Below, one piece after another: positions 6,341 through 12,841 of a stretch of 12,841 nucleotides of DNA. The notes beneath the pieces were generated by a model. The model saw only the letters and a program-made list of their open reading frames with translations. It did not search any database and was not told the DNA's origin. This DNA comes from an uncultured Steroidobacteraceae bacterium (GTDB taxonomy: Bacteria > Pseudomonadota > Gammaproteobacteria > Steroidobacterales > Steroidobacteraceae): positions 1-12,841 of the forward strand of contig CATPBQ010000051.1 in the NCBI GenBank assembly GCA_955652795.1. The letters are read 5' to 3'. The number at the start of each line of letters is the position of its first letter. The first letter of the stretch is position 1. The translations under genes and the position numbers were made by a program.

Positions 6341-7666
6341 ATGCGCACGCTCGCCGAGTGGCTCACGCTGCAGGAGTCGGTGCATCCCAAGAGCATCGAC
6401 ATGGAGCTCACGCGCGTCGCCGCCGTCGCGCGCGTCCTCGGGATCGCCGAGCCGGCATTCCCGGTCATGACCGTGGGCGGCACCAACGGCAAGGGCTCCA
6501 CCGTGGCGCATATGGAGGCGCTGCTCAGTGCGCTCGGGGCGTCGACGGGCATGTTCACCTCGCCGCACTTCATCCGCTACAACGAGCGCATCCGCGTGAA
6601 CGGGGACGAGGTCGGCGATGACGAGCTGGTCGCGGCGTTCGAGCGCATCGAGGCTGCCCGCGGCGCGACCACGCTCACTTTTTTCGAATACAACACGCTG
6701 GCGGCGCTGCTCATTTTCGCGCAGCGGGCCGTGGACGTTGCGGTCCTGGAAGTGGGGCTCGGCGGCCGCCTCGACGCTACCAACCTCGTGGCGGCCGATG
6801 TCGCCGTGGTCGCCTCCGTCGGCCTCGATCATCGCGACTGGCTCGGCGATACGCTCGAGCTCATCGGCGCGGAGAAGGCCGGCATCTTCCGCGCCCGGCG
6901 GCCGGCGGTACTCGGCACGCCGAGCATGCCGGCGAGCGTGTTTGCGACCATCGCCGCGCTCGGTGCGCGCGCGCTGGTCGCGGAGCGGGATTTCAGCTGG
7001 CACGTGAGCGGTGAGCGCTGGGACTACGACGGTCTGGGGGTGTCGCTGCGCGGCTTGCCCCCGCCCGCGCTCGCAGGGTCCATCCAGTACCGCAATGCCG
7101 CCACCGCCATCGCCGCGGTGGAGGCGCTCGAATCTGACGACGCGCCGCGCGCGGCGGCCCGGCGCCTCGCCGGCCGGCTCGCGCGGCTCGATGAGCGCGC
7201 CGTAGGCGCAGCACTGCGCGCAGTGCGGCTCGCGGGCCGCTTCCAGGTGGTGCCGGGCGAAGTGGAGTGGATTTTGGATATCGCGCATAACCAGCCCGCC
7301 GCCGAGGTGCTCGCCATGCAGCTGCGCGAGCGAGGGCTGCCCGGCGCGCTGCACGGCCGGCGCGACCCGGGACGGACCTTCGCGGTCATCGGGGTGCTGG
7401 CGGACAAGGACGCTGCGGCGATCGCCGCGGCGCTCAGCCCCGTCATCGATCACTGGATCGTGTGCGCGCTGCCCGGCCCGCGCGGTGGCAGCGCGGCGCA
7501 GCTGGCGCAGCGCCTGGCCCGGCCCCCGGGCGAGATGACGCTCGCGGCCTCGGTCGCTGCGGGCTGTGAGCTGGCGCGCGCCGCGGCGCGCCCGGCAGAT
7601 CGGGTCGTCGTCTGCGGTTCCGTCTACACCGTAGGGCCGGCGCTGCAGTGGCTTCGGATATACTGA
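6341..7666 (+). CDS. folC: Bifunctional dihydrofolate synthase / folylpolyglutamate synthase
   Basis: FolC adds glutamate to dihydropteroate and then extends the glutamate tail of tetrahydrofolates, using ATP. It is a cytoplasmic, Mur-ligase-like enzyme. The 441-aa protein has the P-loop VGGTNGKGST (45-54), TSPHFIRYNERIR, the FFEYNTLAALLIFA helix, EVGLGGRLDATN, SVGLDHRDWLGDT with the metal-site His, the ATPase-core segment YRNAATAIAAVEAL, the C-terminal-domain linker LDIAHNQPAA, and a final CGSVYTVG. The start at ATG 6341 places the usual LAEWL helix at the N-terminus. The gene sits 30 bases after accD, as in most gammaproteobacteria, and is likely cotranscribed with it. Whether both activities are present is inferred from the family, since gammaproteobacteria usually carry a single FolC. 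Confidence 0.96.
   Translation: MRTLAEWLTLQESVHPKSIDMELTRVAAVARVLGIAEPAFPVMTVGGTNGKGSTVAHMEALLSALGASTGMFTSPHFIRYNERIRVNGDEVGDDELVAAFERIEAARGATTLTFFEYNTLAALLIFAQRAVDVAVLEVGLGGRLDATNLVAADVAVVASVGLDHRDWLGDTLELIGAEKAGIFRARRPAVLGTPSMPASVFATIAALGARALVAERDFSWHVSGERWDYDGLGVSLRGLPPPALAGSIQYRNAATAIAAVEALESDDAPRAAARRLAGRLARLDERAVGAALRAVRLAGRFQVVPGEVEWILDIAHNQPAAEVLAMQLRERGLPGALHGRRDPGRTFAVIGVLADKDAAAIAAALSPVIDHWIVCALPGPRGGSAAQLAQRLARPPGEMTLAASVAAGCELARAAARPADRVVVCGSVYTVGPALQWLRIY
7659..7664 (+). promoter_or_regulatory. Isolated -10-like hexamer before the dedD-like gene
   Basis: TATACT lies across the end of folC and is followed by GAACGGCGCGCGG. Initiation near 7671 would leave a leader of about 59 bases. 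No convincing -35 is present at the right distance, so this is a weak call based on position and hexamer quality. Confidence 0.22.
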
Positions 7667-7729
7667 ACGGCGCGCGGCGTCCGCTGCGCTTGGCTTTGTC
7701 GGTTTTCGCCCCCATCGTGGGTAGCTAAG

Positions 7730-8368
7730 GTGAAAGAACGGCTGACGGGCGCAATGATTCTCGTGGCCCTGATGGTGCTGTTGGTGCCCGAGCTGTTGAC
7801 AGGACCCATCCGCTCCGCGCCGCGGGCCGCGGTCGTGGGGCCGTCGGCCGAGGAACCGCCATTACGCTCCTACACCATCAATCTCGCGGACGATACGCAT
7901 TCGCGCACCGCTGCGGCAACCACCAGTGGACCGCAACAACCCACACCGCTCAGCGCTGCGGCGGCGCCGAGCAGCGCTGCGCAACCCGCGGCGGCCGAGC
8001 CGACGGCGCCGGCTGCCTCGAGTGCCGCGCCCCGTGCGCCGCAGGCTCCGCCCGCCGCGCCGCCCGCGCTGATGTCGGCGAAGAAGAGCGCCCGGGCGAG
8101 CGCCGCAGCGGCGAGTGCAGCGAACAGCGTCGCGGGGGATTCGGGCGCGTGGATGGTGCAGCTCGGCAGCTTCGCCAGCCGCACCAACGCCGAACGCCTG
8201 GCGCGGGCGGTCAGGGCCGGGGGCTTCAAGGTGAGCGTGTCCCGGGGCAGCTCCGGACGGCGGCTGTTCCGGGTGCGGGCCGGCCCGGCGCACGACCGCG
8301 AGGCGGCGACGCAGCTTGCGGTGAAGTTGCGGGCTGCGGGTCACAGCGGCTCGATCGTGCCGCAGTAG
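7730..8368 (+). CDS. dedD: DedD-like SPOR-domain membrane protein
   Basis: DedD-type proteins are single-pass inner-membrane proteins whose periplasmic SPOR domain binds glycan strands lacking stem peptides at the division site; in E. coli DedD supports septation. The 212-aa protein has a short cytoplasmic start (KERLTG), a transmembrane helix at about 8-24 (AMILVALMVLLVPELL), an Ala/Pro-rich low-complexity linker (about 58-135), and a C-terminal SPOR domain from 140 to the end (WMVQLGSFASRTNAERLA, then GFKVSVSR, RLFRVRAGP and AATQLAVKLRAAG). The GTG at 7730 is chosen because DedD homologues begin with a K-x-R-L-x-G-A segment just before the helix; GTGGG lies 8 bases upstream. The alternative ATG at 7754 would remove that segment. 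Position between folC and cvpA is the standard dedD place. Sequence outside the helix and SPOR domain is poorly conserved in this family, so the name rests on architecture plus context. Confidence 0.86.
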   Translation: MKERLTGAMILVALMVLLVPELLTGPIRSAPRAAVVGPSAEEPPLRSYTINLADDTHSRTAAATTSGPQQPTPLSAAAAPSSAAQPAAAEPTAPAASSAAPRAPQAPPAAPPALMSAKKSARASAAAASAANSVAGDSGAWMVQLGSFASRTNAERLARAVRAGGFKVSVSRGSSGRRLFRVRAGPAHDREAATQLAVKLRAAGHSGSIVPQ

Positions 8369-8389
8369 CGGGTCGCGTGACGCGCTGCG

Positions 8390-8419
8390 TGGGCAACGCG
8401 TGCGATGCTCTTGTACAAT
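8390..8419 (+). promoter_or_regulatory. Candidate promoter for cvpA-purF
   Basis: TGGGCA (8390-8395, 4/6 to consensus) and TACAAT (8414-8419, 5/6) are 18 bases apart, followed by CCGCGCCGCGCG. Initiation near 8426 would give a leader of about 33 bases carrying AGGAG at 8445-8449. A 9-base direct repeat, TGACGCGCT, occurs at 8378-8386 and 8435-8443 on either side. No convincing PurR operator is visible. Confidence 0.4.
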
Positions 8420-8458
8420 CCGCGCCGCGCGCAATGACGCGCTCAGGAGCGGTGAGCG

Positions 8459-8962
8459 ATGAACCTGACCGACGGCCTGGTGATTGTCGCGATCGTGCTC
8501 TCGGCGATCGTCGGTGCGGCGCGCGGCTTCCTGCGCGAGGCGGTCGCCGTGGCAGCCTGGGTCATCGCCCTGTTCCTCGCCTGGCACTTCTCCGATCTCG
8601 TCGCGCCGCACCTGGGCGGGCTGCTGTCGGATTCCGAGGTGCGGCCCTGGGCGGCCCGGGTCATTATTGTGCTGCTGGTGCTGCTGCTCGGCGCCGCCGT
8701 CGGTGCGGCGCTCGCGCACTTCGTGCGCCTGTCGATTTTCAGCGGTATGGACCGGTTGCTCGGCTTCGCCTTCGGCGTGTTGCGCGGCTTCGTGCTGCTC
8801 GGCGTGTTCGTCATTCTCGGCCAGCTGCTGCGCCTGCAGGAGGAGCACTGGTGGCGGCATTCGATGCTCATTCCTTATGGGGAGTCGATCGCGAACGGGC
8901 TGCGCGTGCTGGTGGGCGAGGAGCGTGTGCGCCGCGCGGGCGATCTGCGGGTCCGGGTCTGA
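8459..8962 (+). CDS. cvpA: CvpA family membrane protein
   Basis: CvpA is a small inner-membrane protein named for its need in colicin V production in E. coli; later work links it to envelope stress and bile resistance, but its molecular role is not settled. The 167-aa protein is of typical length. It has four predicted membrane segments (about 5-25, 29-46, 64-90 and 98-122), with the family RGFLREAVAVAAWVIA block after the first and a Gly-rich LLGFAFGVLRGFVLLG segment opening the fourth. A basic tail (VRRAGDLRVRV) ends the protein. The ATG at 8459 has AGGAG 9 bases upstream. The gene is immediately followed by purF, the near-universal gammaproteobacterial pairing, and its stop codon overlaps the purF ribosome-binding sequence. 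Confidence 0.94.
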   Translation: MNLTDGLVIVAIVLSAIVGAARGFLREAVAVAAWVIALFLAWHFSDLVAPHLGGLLSDSEVRPWAARVIIVLLVLLLGAAVGAALAHFVRLSIFSGMDRLLGFAFGVLRGFVLLGVFVILGQLLRLQEEHWWRHSMLIPYGESIANGLRVLVGEERVRRAGDLRVRV

Positions 8963-8977
8963 GGAGTTGCGGCTGAC

Positions 8978-10486
8978 ATGTGTGGAATCGTCGGCATCGT
9001 CGGTACCAGCGCGGTCAATCAGCGTCTGTATGACGCGCTGACGGTGCTGCAGCACCGCGGCCAGGACGCCGCCGGCATCGCCACCTCCGGCGACGGCGAG
9101 CTGTACGTGCGCAAGGGCAGTGGCCTGGTGCGCGACGTGTTCCAGCAGCATCACATGCTCGAGCTCAAAGGCAACGCCGGCGTCGGCCACGTGCGCTACC
9201 CGACGGCGGGCTGCGACGGCGCCTCCGAAGCGCAGCCGTTCTACGTCAACGCGCCCTACGGCATCTGCCTGGGACATAACGGCAATCTCACCAACGCGAC
9301 GGAGCTCGCCGAGATTCTGATCCGCGAGGACCGGCGCCACCTCAACACCACCTCCGACTCGGAGGTGCTGCTGAACGTGTTCGCCTCCGAGCTGCAGCGG
9401 GTCGGGACCGCGCGCATCACGCCCGCGGACGTGTTTGCCGCCCTGAGCGCCCTGTACCGCCGTTGCCGCGGCGGCTATGCCGTGGTCGCGATGATCATCG
9501 GCCACGGCATACTCGGCTTTCGGGATCCGAACGGCATCCGCCCGCTGGTGCTCGGTGAGCGGCGCACGCCGCGCGGCACGGAATGGATGCTGGCCTCCGA
9601 GAGCGTGGCGCTCGACAGCCTGTCGTTCCGCTTCGTGCGCGACGTGGCTCCCGGGGAGGCGGTATTCATCGACGAGCAGGGCAGGCTCCATACCCAGCAG
9701 TGCGTCGCGACGCTGCGGCACACGCCGTGCATCTTCGAGTACGTGTATTTTGCGCGGCCCGACTCCAAGATCGACAACATCTCGGTGTACCGGGCGCGCA
9801 TGCGCATGGGCGACCGGCTGGCGGATAAGATCCTGCGCGCGCATCCGGCGCACGACATCGAGGTCGTCATTCCGATCCCGGACACCAGCCGCACCAGCGC
9901 GCTGCAACTGGCGCAGCGGCTCGGCGTGAAGTACCGCGAGGGTTTCATCAAGAACCGTTACATCGGCCGCACTTTCATCATGCCCGGGCAGGATGAGCGC
10001 GAGAAGTCGGTGCGCCGCAAGCTGAACGCCATCGATCTGGAGTTCCGCGGCAAGACGGTGCTGCTGGTGGATGATTCCATCGTGCGCGGCACGACGTCGG
10101 CGCAGATCATCGAACTGGCGCGCGAGGCGGGCGCCGCCAAGGTGTACTTCGCTTCCGCCGCGCCACCGGTACGTTTCCCGAACGTCTACGGCATCGACAT
10201 GCCGGCGGTGAGCGAGTTGGTCGCGAGCGGCCGTACCGTGGAGGAAGTGGCGCGCCTCATCGGCGCAGACTGGCTCGTCTACCAGGACCTCGAGGACCTG
10301 ATCGCCGCGTGCAAGCACGAAGATGCGCGCATCCAGGAGTTCGACACCTCGTGCTTCTCGGGTGAATACGTCACCGGCGACGTCACCCCCGAATATCTCG
10401 AGCGGCTGCAACTGGAGCGCTCCGATGCGGCGAAGCACGCGCGCCGCCAGCGGCGTGCCAAACTCAAAGTGGTGCGCGGGAGCTGA
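8978..10486 (+). CDS. purF: Amidophosphoribosyltransferase
   Basis: PurF makes phosphoribosylamine from PRPP and glutamine, the committed step of purine synthesis; AMP and GMP normally inhibit it. The 502-aa protein begins MCGIVGIVG, where Cys2 is the N-terminal nucleophile of the glutaminase domain after Met removal. It continues with LQHRGQDAAGIA, GHVRYPTAG, GHNGNLTN and SDSEVLL. The C-terminal phosphoribosyltransferase domain has the EYVYFARPDS block, VIPIPDTSR, and the PRPP loop VLLVDDSIVRGTT (361-373) followed by GAAKVYFASAAPP. Length and the absence of a propeptide before Cys match the E. coli-type enzyme rather than the Fe-S Bacillus type. GAGGAG at 8961-8966 overlaps the cvpA stop and lies 11 bases before the ATG. 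The 3' end meets or overlaps the next gene, so the unit probably continues downstream. Confidence 0.98.
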   Translation: MCGIVGIVGTSAVNQRLYDALTVLQHRGQDAAGIATSGDGELYVRKGSGLVRDVFQQHHMLELKGNAGVGHVRYPTAGCDGASEAQPFYVNAPYGICLGHNGNLTNATELAEILIREDRRHLNTTSDSEVLLNVFASELQRVGTARITPADVFAALSALYRRCRGGYAVVAMIIGHGILGFRDPNGIRPLVLGERRTPRGTEWMLASESVALDSLSFRFVRDVAPGEAVFIDEQGRLHTQQCVATLRHTPCIFEYVYFARPDSKIDNISVYRARMRMGDRLADKILRAHPAHDIEVVIPIPDTSRTSALQLAQRLGVKYREGFIKNRYIGRTFIMPGQDEREKSVRRKLNAIDLEFRGKTVLLVDDSIVRGTTSAQIIELAREAGAAKVYFASAAPPVRFPNVYGIDMPAVSELVASGRTVEEVARLIGADWLVYQDLEDLIAACKHEDARIQEFDTSCFSGEYVTGDVTPEYLERLQLERSDAAKHARRQRRAKLKVVRGS

Positions 10487-11708
10487 ACTGGCGCACGCCT
10501 CCGACCCGCGCCGCGAGTTGCTGCTCGGCCTGCTGCAGGCGGGCCTGCAGCGGGTCGACGGCCGCCGTTGCGTGCGCGAGGCGCTCACCGGACTCACTCC
10601 CGCGCCGGCGCGCGTGTGGCTGGCCGCGGTCGGCAAGGCCGCCGAGTCCATGGCACTCGGCGCGCACGAGGCGCTCGGGGCCGCCATCGAGCGCACGCTG
10701 CTGATCACGCGTGACGCACCCAGCGCAGCGCGGCTCATTGCCGGCGGCGCCGTCGAGACCCTGCTCGGCGCTCACCCGCTACCCGATGAACGCTCGCTCG
10801 CCGCCGGCGAGCGCCTGCTGGCGTGGGTGGACGCATTGCCGCCCGAGGCGCAACCCATGTTTCTCATCTCCGGCGGCGCTTCGAGCCTGGTGGAAGTGCT
10901 CGAGCCGGGCGCCACCCTGCACGACCTCGAGGCGCTTACGCGGCAGGCGTTCGCGCAGGGGATCGCGATCGGGGAACTCAACGCGCGCCGCGCGGCGCTG
11001 TCGCGCATCAAAGGCGGGCGGCTCGCGGTGCATCTGCGCGGCCGGCCGGCGCGTGCGTTGTTCGTGTCGGACGTGCCGCGGGATGATCCGCGCGTGATCG
11101 GCTCGGGCCTCATGGGTCCTGCGAGCAGCGGCGCCGATCAGGTCGAACGCCAGGTGGTGGCCTCGGTCGATCATGCCGTGGCGGCGGTTGCGGCGGCGGC
11201 GGCCGAGCTCGGCCTGAGCGTGCACGCGCCGGCGCGCCGCTTCGAGGGCGACGCGGCGCGCCTGGCGGCGCGCTTTGCGCACGAACTGCGCCTCGCGAGC
11301 GCGCAGCTGTGCGTCTGGGGCGGCGAATCCACCGTGCAGCTGCCGTCGCATCCCGGTCGCGGCGGGCGCAACCAGCACCTGGCACTGGCGGCGGCGCGCC
11401 TCATTGCGGGACACGCGGACCTGATGCTGCTCGCGGCCGGCACCGACGGCATCGACGGCCTCACCGAGGACGCCGGCGCCCTGATCGACGCCGATACCTG
11501 CGCGCGGCTCACGCTCGCGGAGCTTGACGCCGACCGCTGCCTGCAACAGGCGGACTCCGCGCGCGCGCTCGCCGCGAGTGGCGATCTGGTGCATACGGGT
11601 CCGACCGGAACCAATGTCGGGGACCTGGTGATCGGACTGAAGCTGCCCGCGGCCGCGGCGCGCGCTCTCGCGGACCGTCATGGCGGCACGCGTTCGCGCG
11701 TGCTGTAA
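10455..11708 (+). CDS. MOFRL-family (class II) glycerate 2-kinase; start uncertain
   Basis: Members of this family (DUF4147 N-terminal plus MOFRL C-terminal domain, as in GckA/TtuD) phosphorylate D-glycerate to 2-phosphoglycerate with ATP. The conserved protein starts at SDPRRELLLGLLQAGL (from about 10500). It continues through AVGKAAESMA, a phosphate-loop-like FLISGGASSLVEVL (about 10860-10900), RAALSRIKGGRLA, and SDVPRDDPRVIGSG. The MOFRL part has VWGGESTVQLPSHPGRGGRNQH, LLAAGTDGIDGLTEDAGALID and GPTGTNVGDLVIGLK. GTG 10455 is given as the nearest usual start codon that keeps the whole domain (417 aa), but it overlaps purF by 32 bases and lacks a ribosome-binding sequence. CTG 10488, one base after the purF stop and 5 bases after GGGAG, would give 406 aa and fits family length better. 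TTG 10518 would trim the first helix. The substrate is inferred, and several motif positions differ from the usual form (GGASSL for GGGSAL, GTNVGD for GTNVND). Confidence 0.87.
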   Translation: MPNSKWCAGAELAHASDPRRELLLGLLQAGLQRVDGRRCVREALTGLTPAPARVWLAAVGKAAESMALGAHEALGAAIERTLLITRDAPSAARLIAGGAVETLLGAHPLPDERSLAAGERLLAWVDALPPEAQPMFLISGGASSLVEVLEPGATLHDLEALTRQAFAQGIAIGELNARRAALSRIKGGRLAVHLRGRPARALFVSDVPRDDPRVIGSGLMGPASSGADQVERQVVASVDHAVAAVAAAAAELGLSVHAPARRFEGDAARLAARFAHELRLASAQLCVWGGESTVQLPSHPGRGGRNQHLALAAARLIAGHADLMLLAAGTDGIDGLTEDAGALIDADTCARLTLAELDADRCLQQADSARALAASGDLVHTGPTGTNVGDLVIGLKLPAAAARALADRHGGTRSRVL

Positions 11709-11717
11709 TTTCACCCG

Positions 11718-12841
11718 ATGCGACTGCTGCTGATCGAGGAAGACGCGCGCCGTTGCGCTCACATCCGCGAGCGGCTCGCCGCGTGGCGGCCGCAGGCACA
11801 GCTCATCGTGCACAGCCCCGTGTCGCAGGGCGCGCTCGCGCCGGAGTTCCTGGCCCAGGGGTTCGATGCGGTGCTGCTGGCGGAGGTCTGGCCCGGTGGC
11901 CGCGGTCTGAACTGGGCACGCGAGCTCGCAAGCCGTGCGGGATTTGCGCCCCTGGTGCTGCTGTGCGGCGCGGACCGCTCCGCAGCGCGCGATGCCGCGG
12001 CGCTGGGCGCCTATACCCTGAGCCACGACGAACTCGATCGCGACACCTTTGCGCAGGTGCTGGCCGCGGCCGAGCGGCGCCAGGCGTACGCGCGTGCGGT
12101 GTGGCGCACCAGCGGCGCGGGACGCGAGACGCAGCGCTTTGGCGATGCGTTCATCCGCGGCTATCGCTGCATTCGCAGACTGGCGGCCGGCCCCATGAGC
12201 GACCTGTTCGTCGCGGAGAGCGAGCGCGCCGGCACGCTGGTGGCGCTGAAGGTCGCGCGCGACCTCCAGGATGAGCAGCACCAGCCGCTCGACATGTTCC
12301 GCCGCTTCCTGCAGGAGTACGAGATTGCCCAGCGCATCAACAACCCGGCCGTGGTGCGCCTGCACGACCTTGGCGTCAGTGACGAACACGCCTGGCTGGT
12401 GATGGAATACTTCGCGTTCGGCGACCTGCGCCGGCGCATGCAGGCACGGCTCACGCCGCGCGACGCGCTGCGCCTGGCCGCCGCGATCGCGCGCGCGCTG
12501 GCCACGATTCATGCGGCCGGGGTGTTACATCGGGATCTGAAGCCCGGCAACATCATGCTGCGCGAGGATGGCAGCATCGCGCTGATCGACTTCGGCCTGT
12601 CCAAGGACGCCGCGCTGGCGCTCGATTTGACCGACAGCGGCACCATCTTCGGCACGCCGCACTACATGAGCCCCGAGCAGGGCCACGCGGAGCCGCTCGA
12701 TGCGCGCAGCGACCTGTACAGCCTCGGCGTCATCCTGTTCGAGATGCTCACCGGTGAGAAGCCATACCGCGCCGAAAACCCCATGGCGATCGTCTACAAA
12801 CACCGCAAGGAGCCGATCCCGCAGCTGCCGCCACAGTTCGC
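11718..12841 (+). CDS. Pseudo-receiver/Ser-Thr protein kinase fusion (3' end outside window)
   Basis: The first 374 residues are present and the frame is open at the window edge. Residues 1-121 have the fold pattern of a response-regulator receiver domain (MRLLLIEEDARR, then DAVLLAEVWPGGRGLNW, PLVLLCG, GAYTLSHDELD). The Asp that accepts phosphate is replaced by Ala55, the conserved Thr/Ser by Cys83 and the Lys by His103, so it should not be phosphorylated normally. Residues about 149 to the end are a Hanks-type kinase: a weak glycine loop (LAAGPMSDLF, 155-164), VALK with Lys178, the aC segment FLQEYEIAQRI (Glu200 or Glu202), HRDLKPGN (271-278, catalytic Asp273), DFG (291-293), and an activation segment ending GTPHYMSPEQ, then SDLYSLGVILFEMLTGEKPY. 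The catalytic residues look intact. The ATG at 11718 is 9 bases after the glycerate kinase stop, so cotranscription is likely. No Shine-Dalgarno is evident. Targets are unknown, and any extra C-terminal or membrane domain lies outside the window. Confidence 0.93.
   Translation, partial: MRLLLIEEDARRCAHIRERLAAWRPQAQLIVHSPVSQGALAPEFLAQGFDAVLLAEVWPGGRGLNWARELASRAGFAPLVLLCGADRSAARDAAALGAYTLSHDELDRDTFAQVLAAAERRQAYARAVWRTSGAGRETQRFGDAFIRGYRCIRRLAAGPMSDLFVAESERAGTLVALKVARDLQDEQHQPLDMFRRFLQEYEIAQRINNPAVVRLHDLGVSDEHAWLVMEYFAFGDLRRRMQARLTPRDALRLAAAIARALATIHAAGVLHRDLKPGNIMLREDGSIALIDFGLSKDAALALDLTDSGTIFGTPHYMSPEQGHAEPLDARSDLYSLGVILFEMLTGEKPYRAENPMAIVYKHRKEPIPQLPPQF

Noticed and set aside
6332..7453. 373-codon open frame on the - strand opposite folC
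   Set aside because: Antisense to a clear FolC and explained by GC-biased codon use.
8388..8405. PurR-like operator before cvpA
   Set aside because: The GGGCAACGCGTGCG sequence shares only the central CG and a few flanking bases with the PurR consensus and is not a proper palindrome.
10323..10454. Extension of the glycerate kinase to ATG 10323 or ATG 10425 inside purF
   Set aside because: These residues are the out-of-frame reading of conserved PurF codons and do not resemble the glycerate kinase N-terminus.
7862..10738. 958-codon open frame on the - strand opposite dedD, cvpA, purF and the glycerate kinase
   Set aside because: It is antisense to four recognised genes; the translation is rich in Arg, His and Ala with no recognisable domain. 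Such long antisense frames are common in GC-rich DNA because the codon bias of the sense genes removes stops.
10779..12512. 577-codon open frame on the - strand opposite the glycerate kinase and the kinase fusion
   Set aside because: Both sense genes have clear motifs; the antisense product is low-complexity and unrecognisable.
1..12841. tRNA/rRNA genes, CRISPR arrays, insertion sequences or integrase genes
   Set aside because: No clover-leaf-like sequence, regularly spaced repeats, transposase motifs or terminal inverted repeats were seen; the region is densely packed with chromosomal genes.

Overview
The window is a compact, GC-rich stretch of chromosome in which every gene lies on the + strand and the gaps are short (the longest is about 128 bases). 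The gene order asd-fimV-truA-accD-folC-dedD-cvpA-purF is a well-known gammaproteobacterial arrangement. FimV and the DedD-type SPOR protein also point to that class. High GC, aroC directly before asd, and a Ser/Thr protein kinase with a receiver-like N-terminus suggest a relative of the Xanthomonadales/Nevskiales/Steroidobacter group. That placement is inference; no rRNA gene is present to test it.

Layout. 1-354: 3' end of aroC (chorismate synthase). 377-1402: asd (aspartate-semialdehyde dehydrogenase). 1403-1501: a less GC-rich leader with two promoter candidates and a possible 13-codon upstream ORF. 1502-4483: fimV (inner-membrane, LysM-containing polarity/pilus assembly protein). 4484-4611: two perfect stem-loops in tandem. 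4612-5406: truA. 5447-6310: accD. 6341-7666: folC. 7730-8368: dedD-like SPOR protein. 8459-8962: cvpA. 8978-10486: purF. About 10455-11708: a MOFRL-type glycerate 2-kinase with an unclear start. 11718 to the end: a receiver-like/Ser-Thr kinase fusion cut by the window edge.

How the genes fit together. Most are housekeeping: shikimate pathway, aspartate-family amino acids, tRNA pseudouridylation, fatty-acid initiation, folate polyglutamylation, envelope/septum biology and the first step of purine synthesis. Close spacing suggests aroC-asd, accD-folC and cvpA-purF-glycerate kinase-kinase fusion as transcription units. Promoter-like -10 hexamers followed by GC-rich stretches sit before fimV, accD, dedD and cvpA.

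I do not see a clearly new multi-gene system. The points most worth a second look are: the kinase fusion, whose receiver domain has lost the phospho-accepting Asp and its partner residues; the paired perfect palindromes after fimV; the absence of trpFBA between truA and accD; the missing conventional start codon of the glycerate kinase; the repeated acidic DLDVG-like motif in FimV; and the possible leader peptide before fimV.
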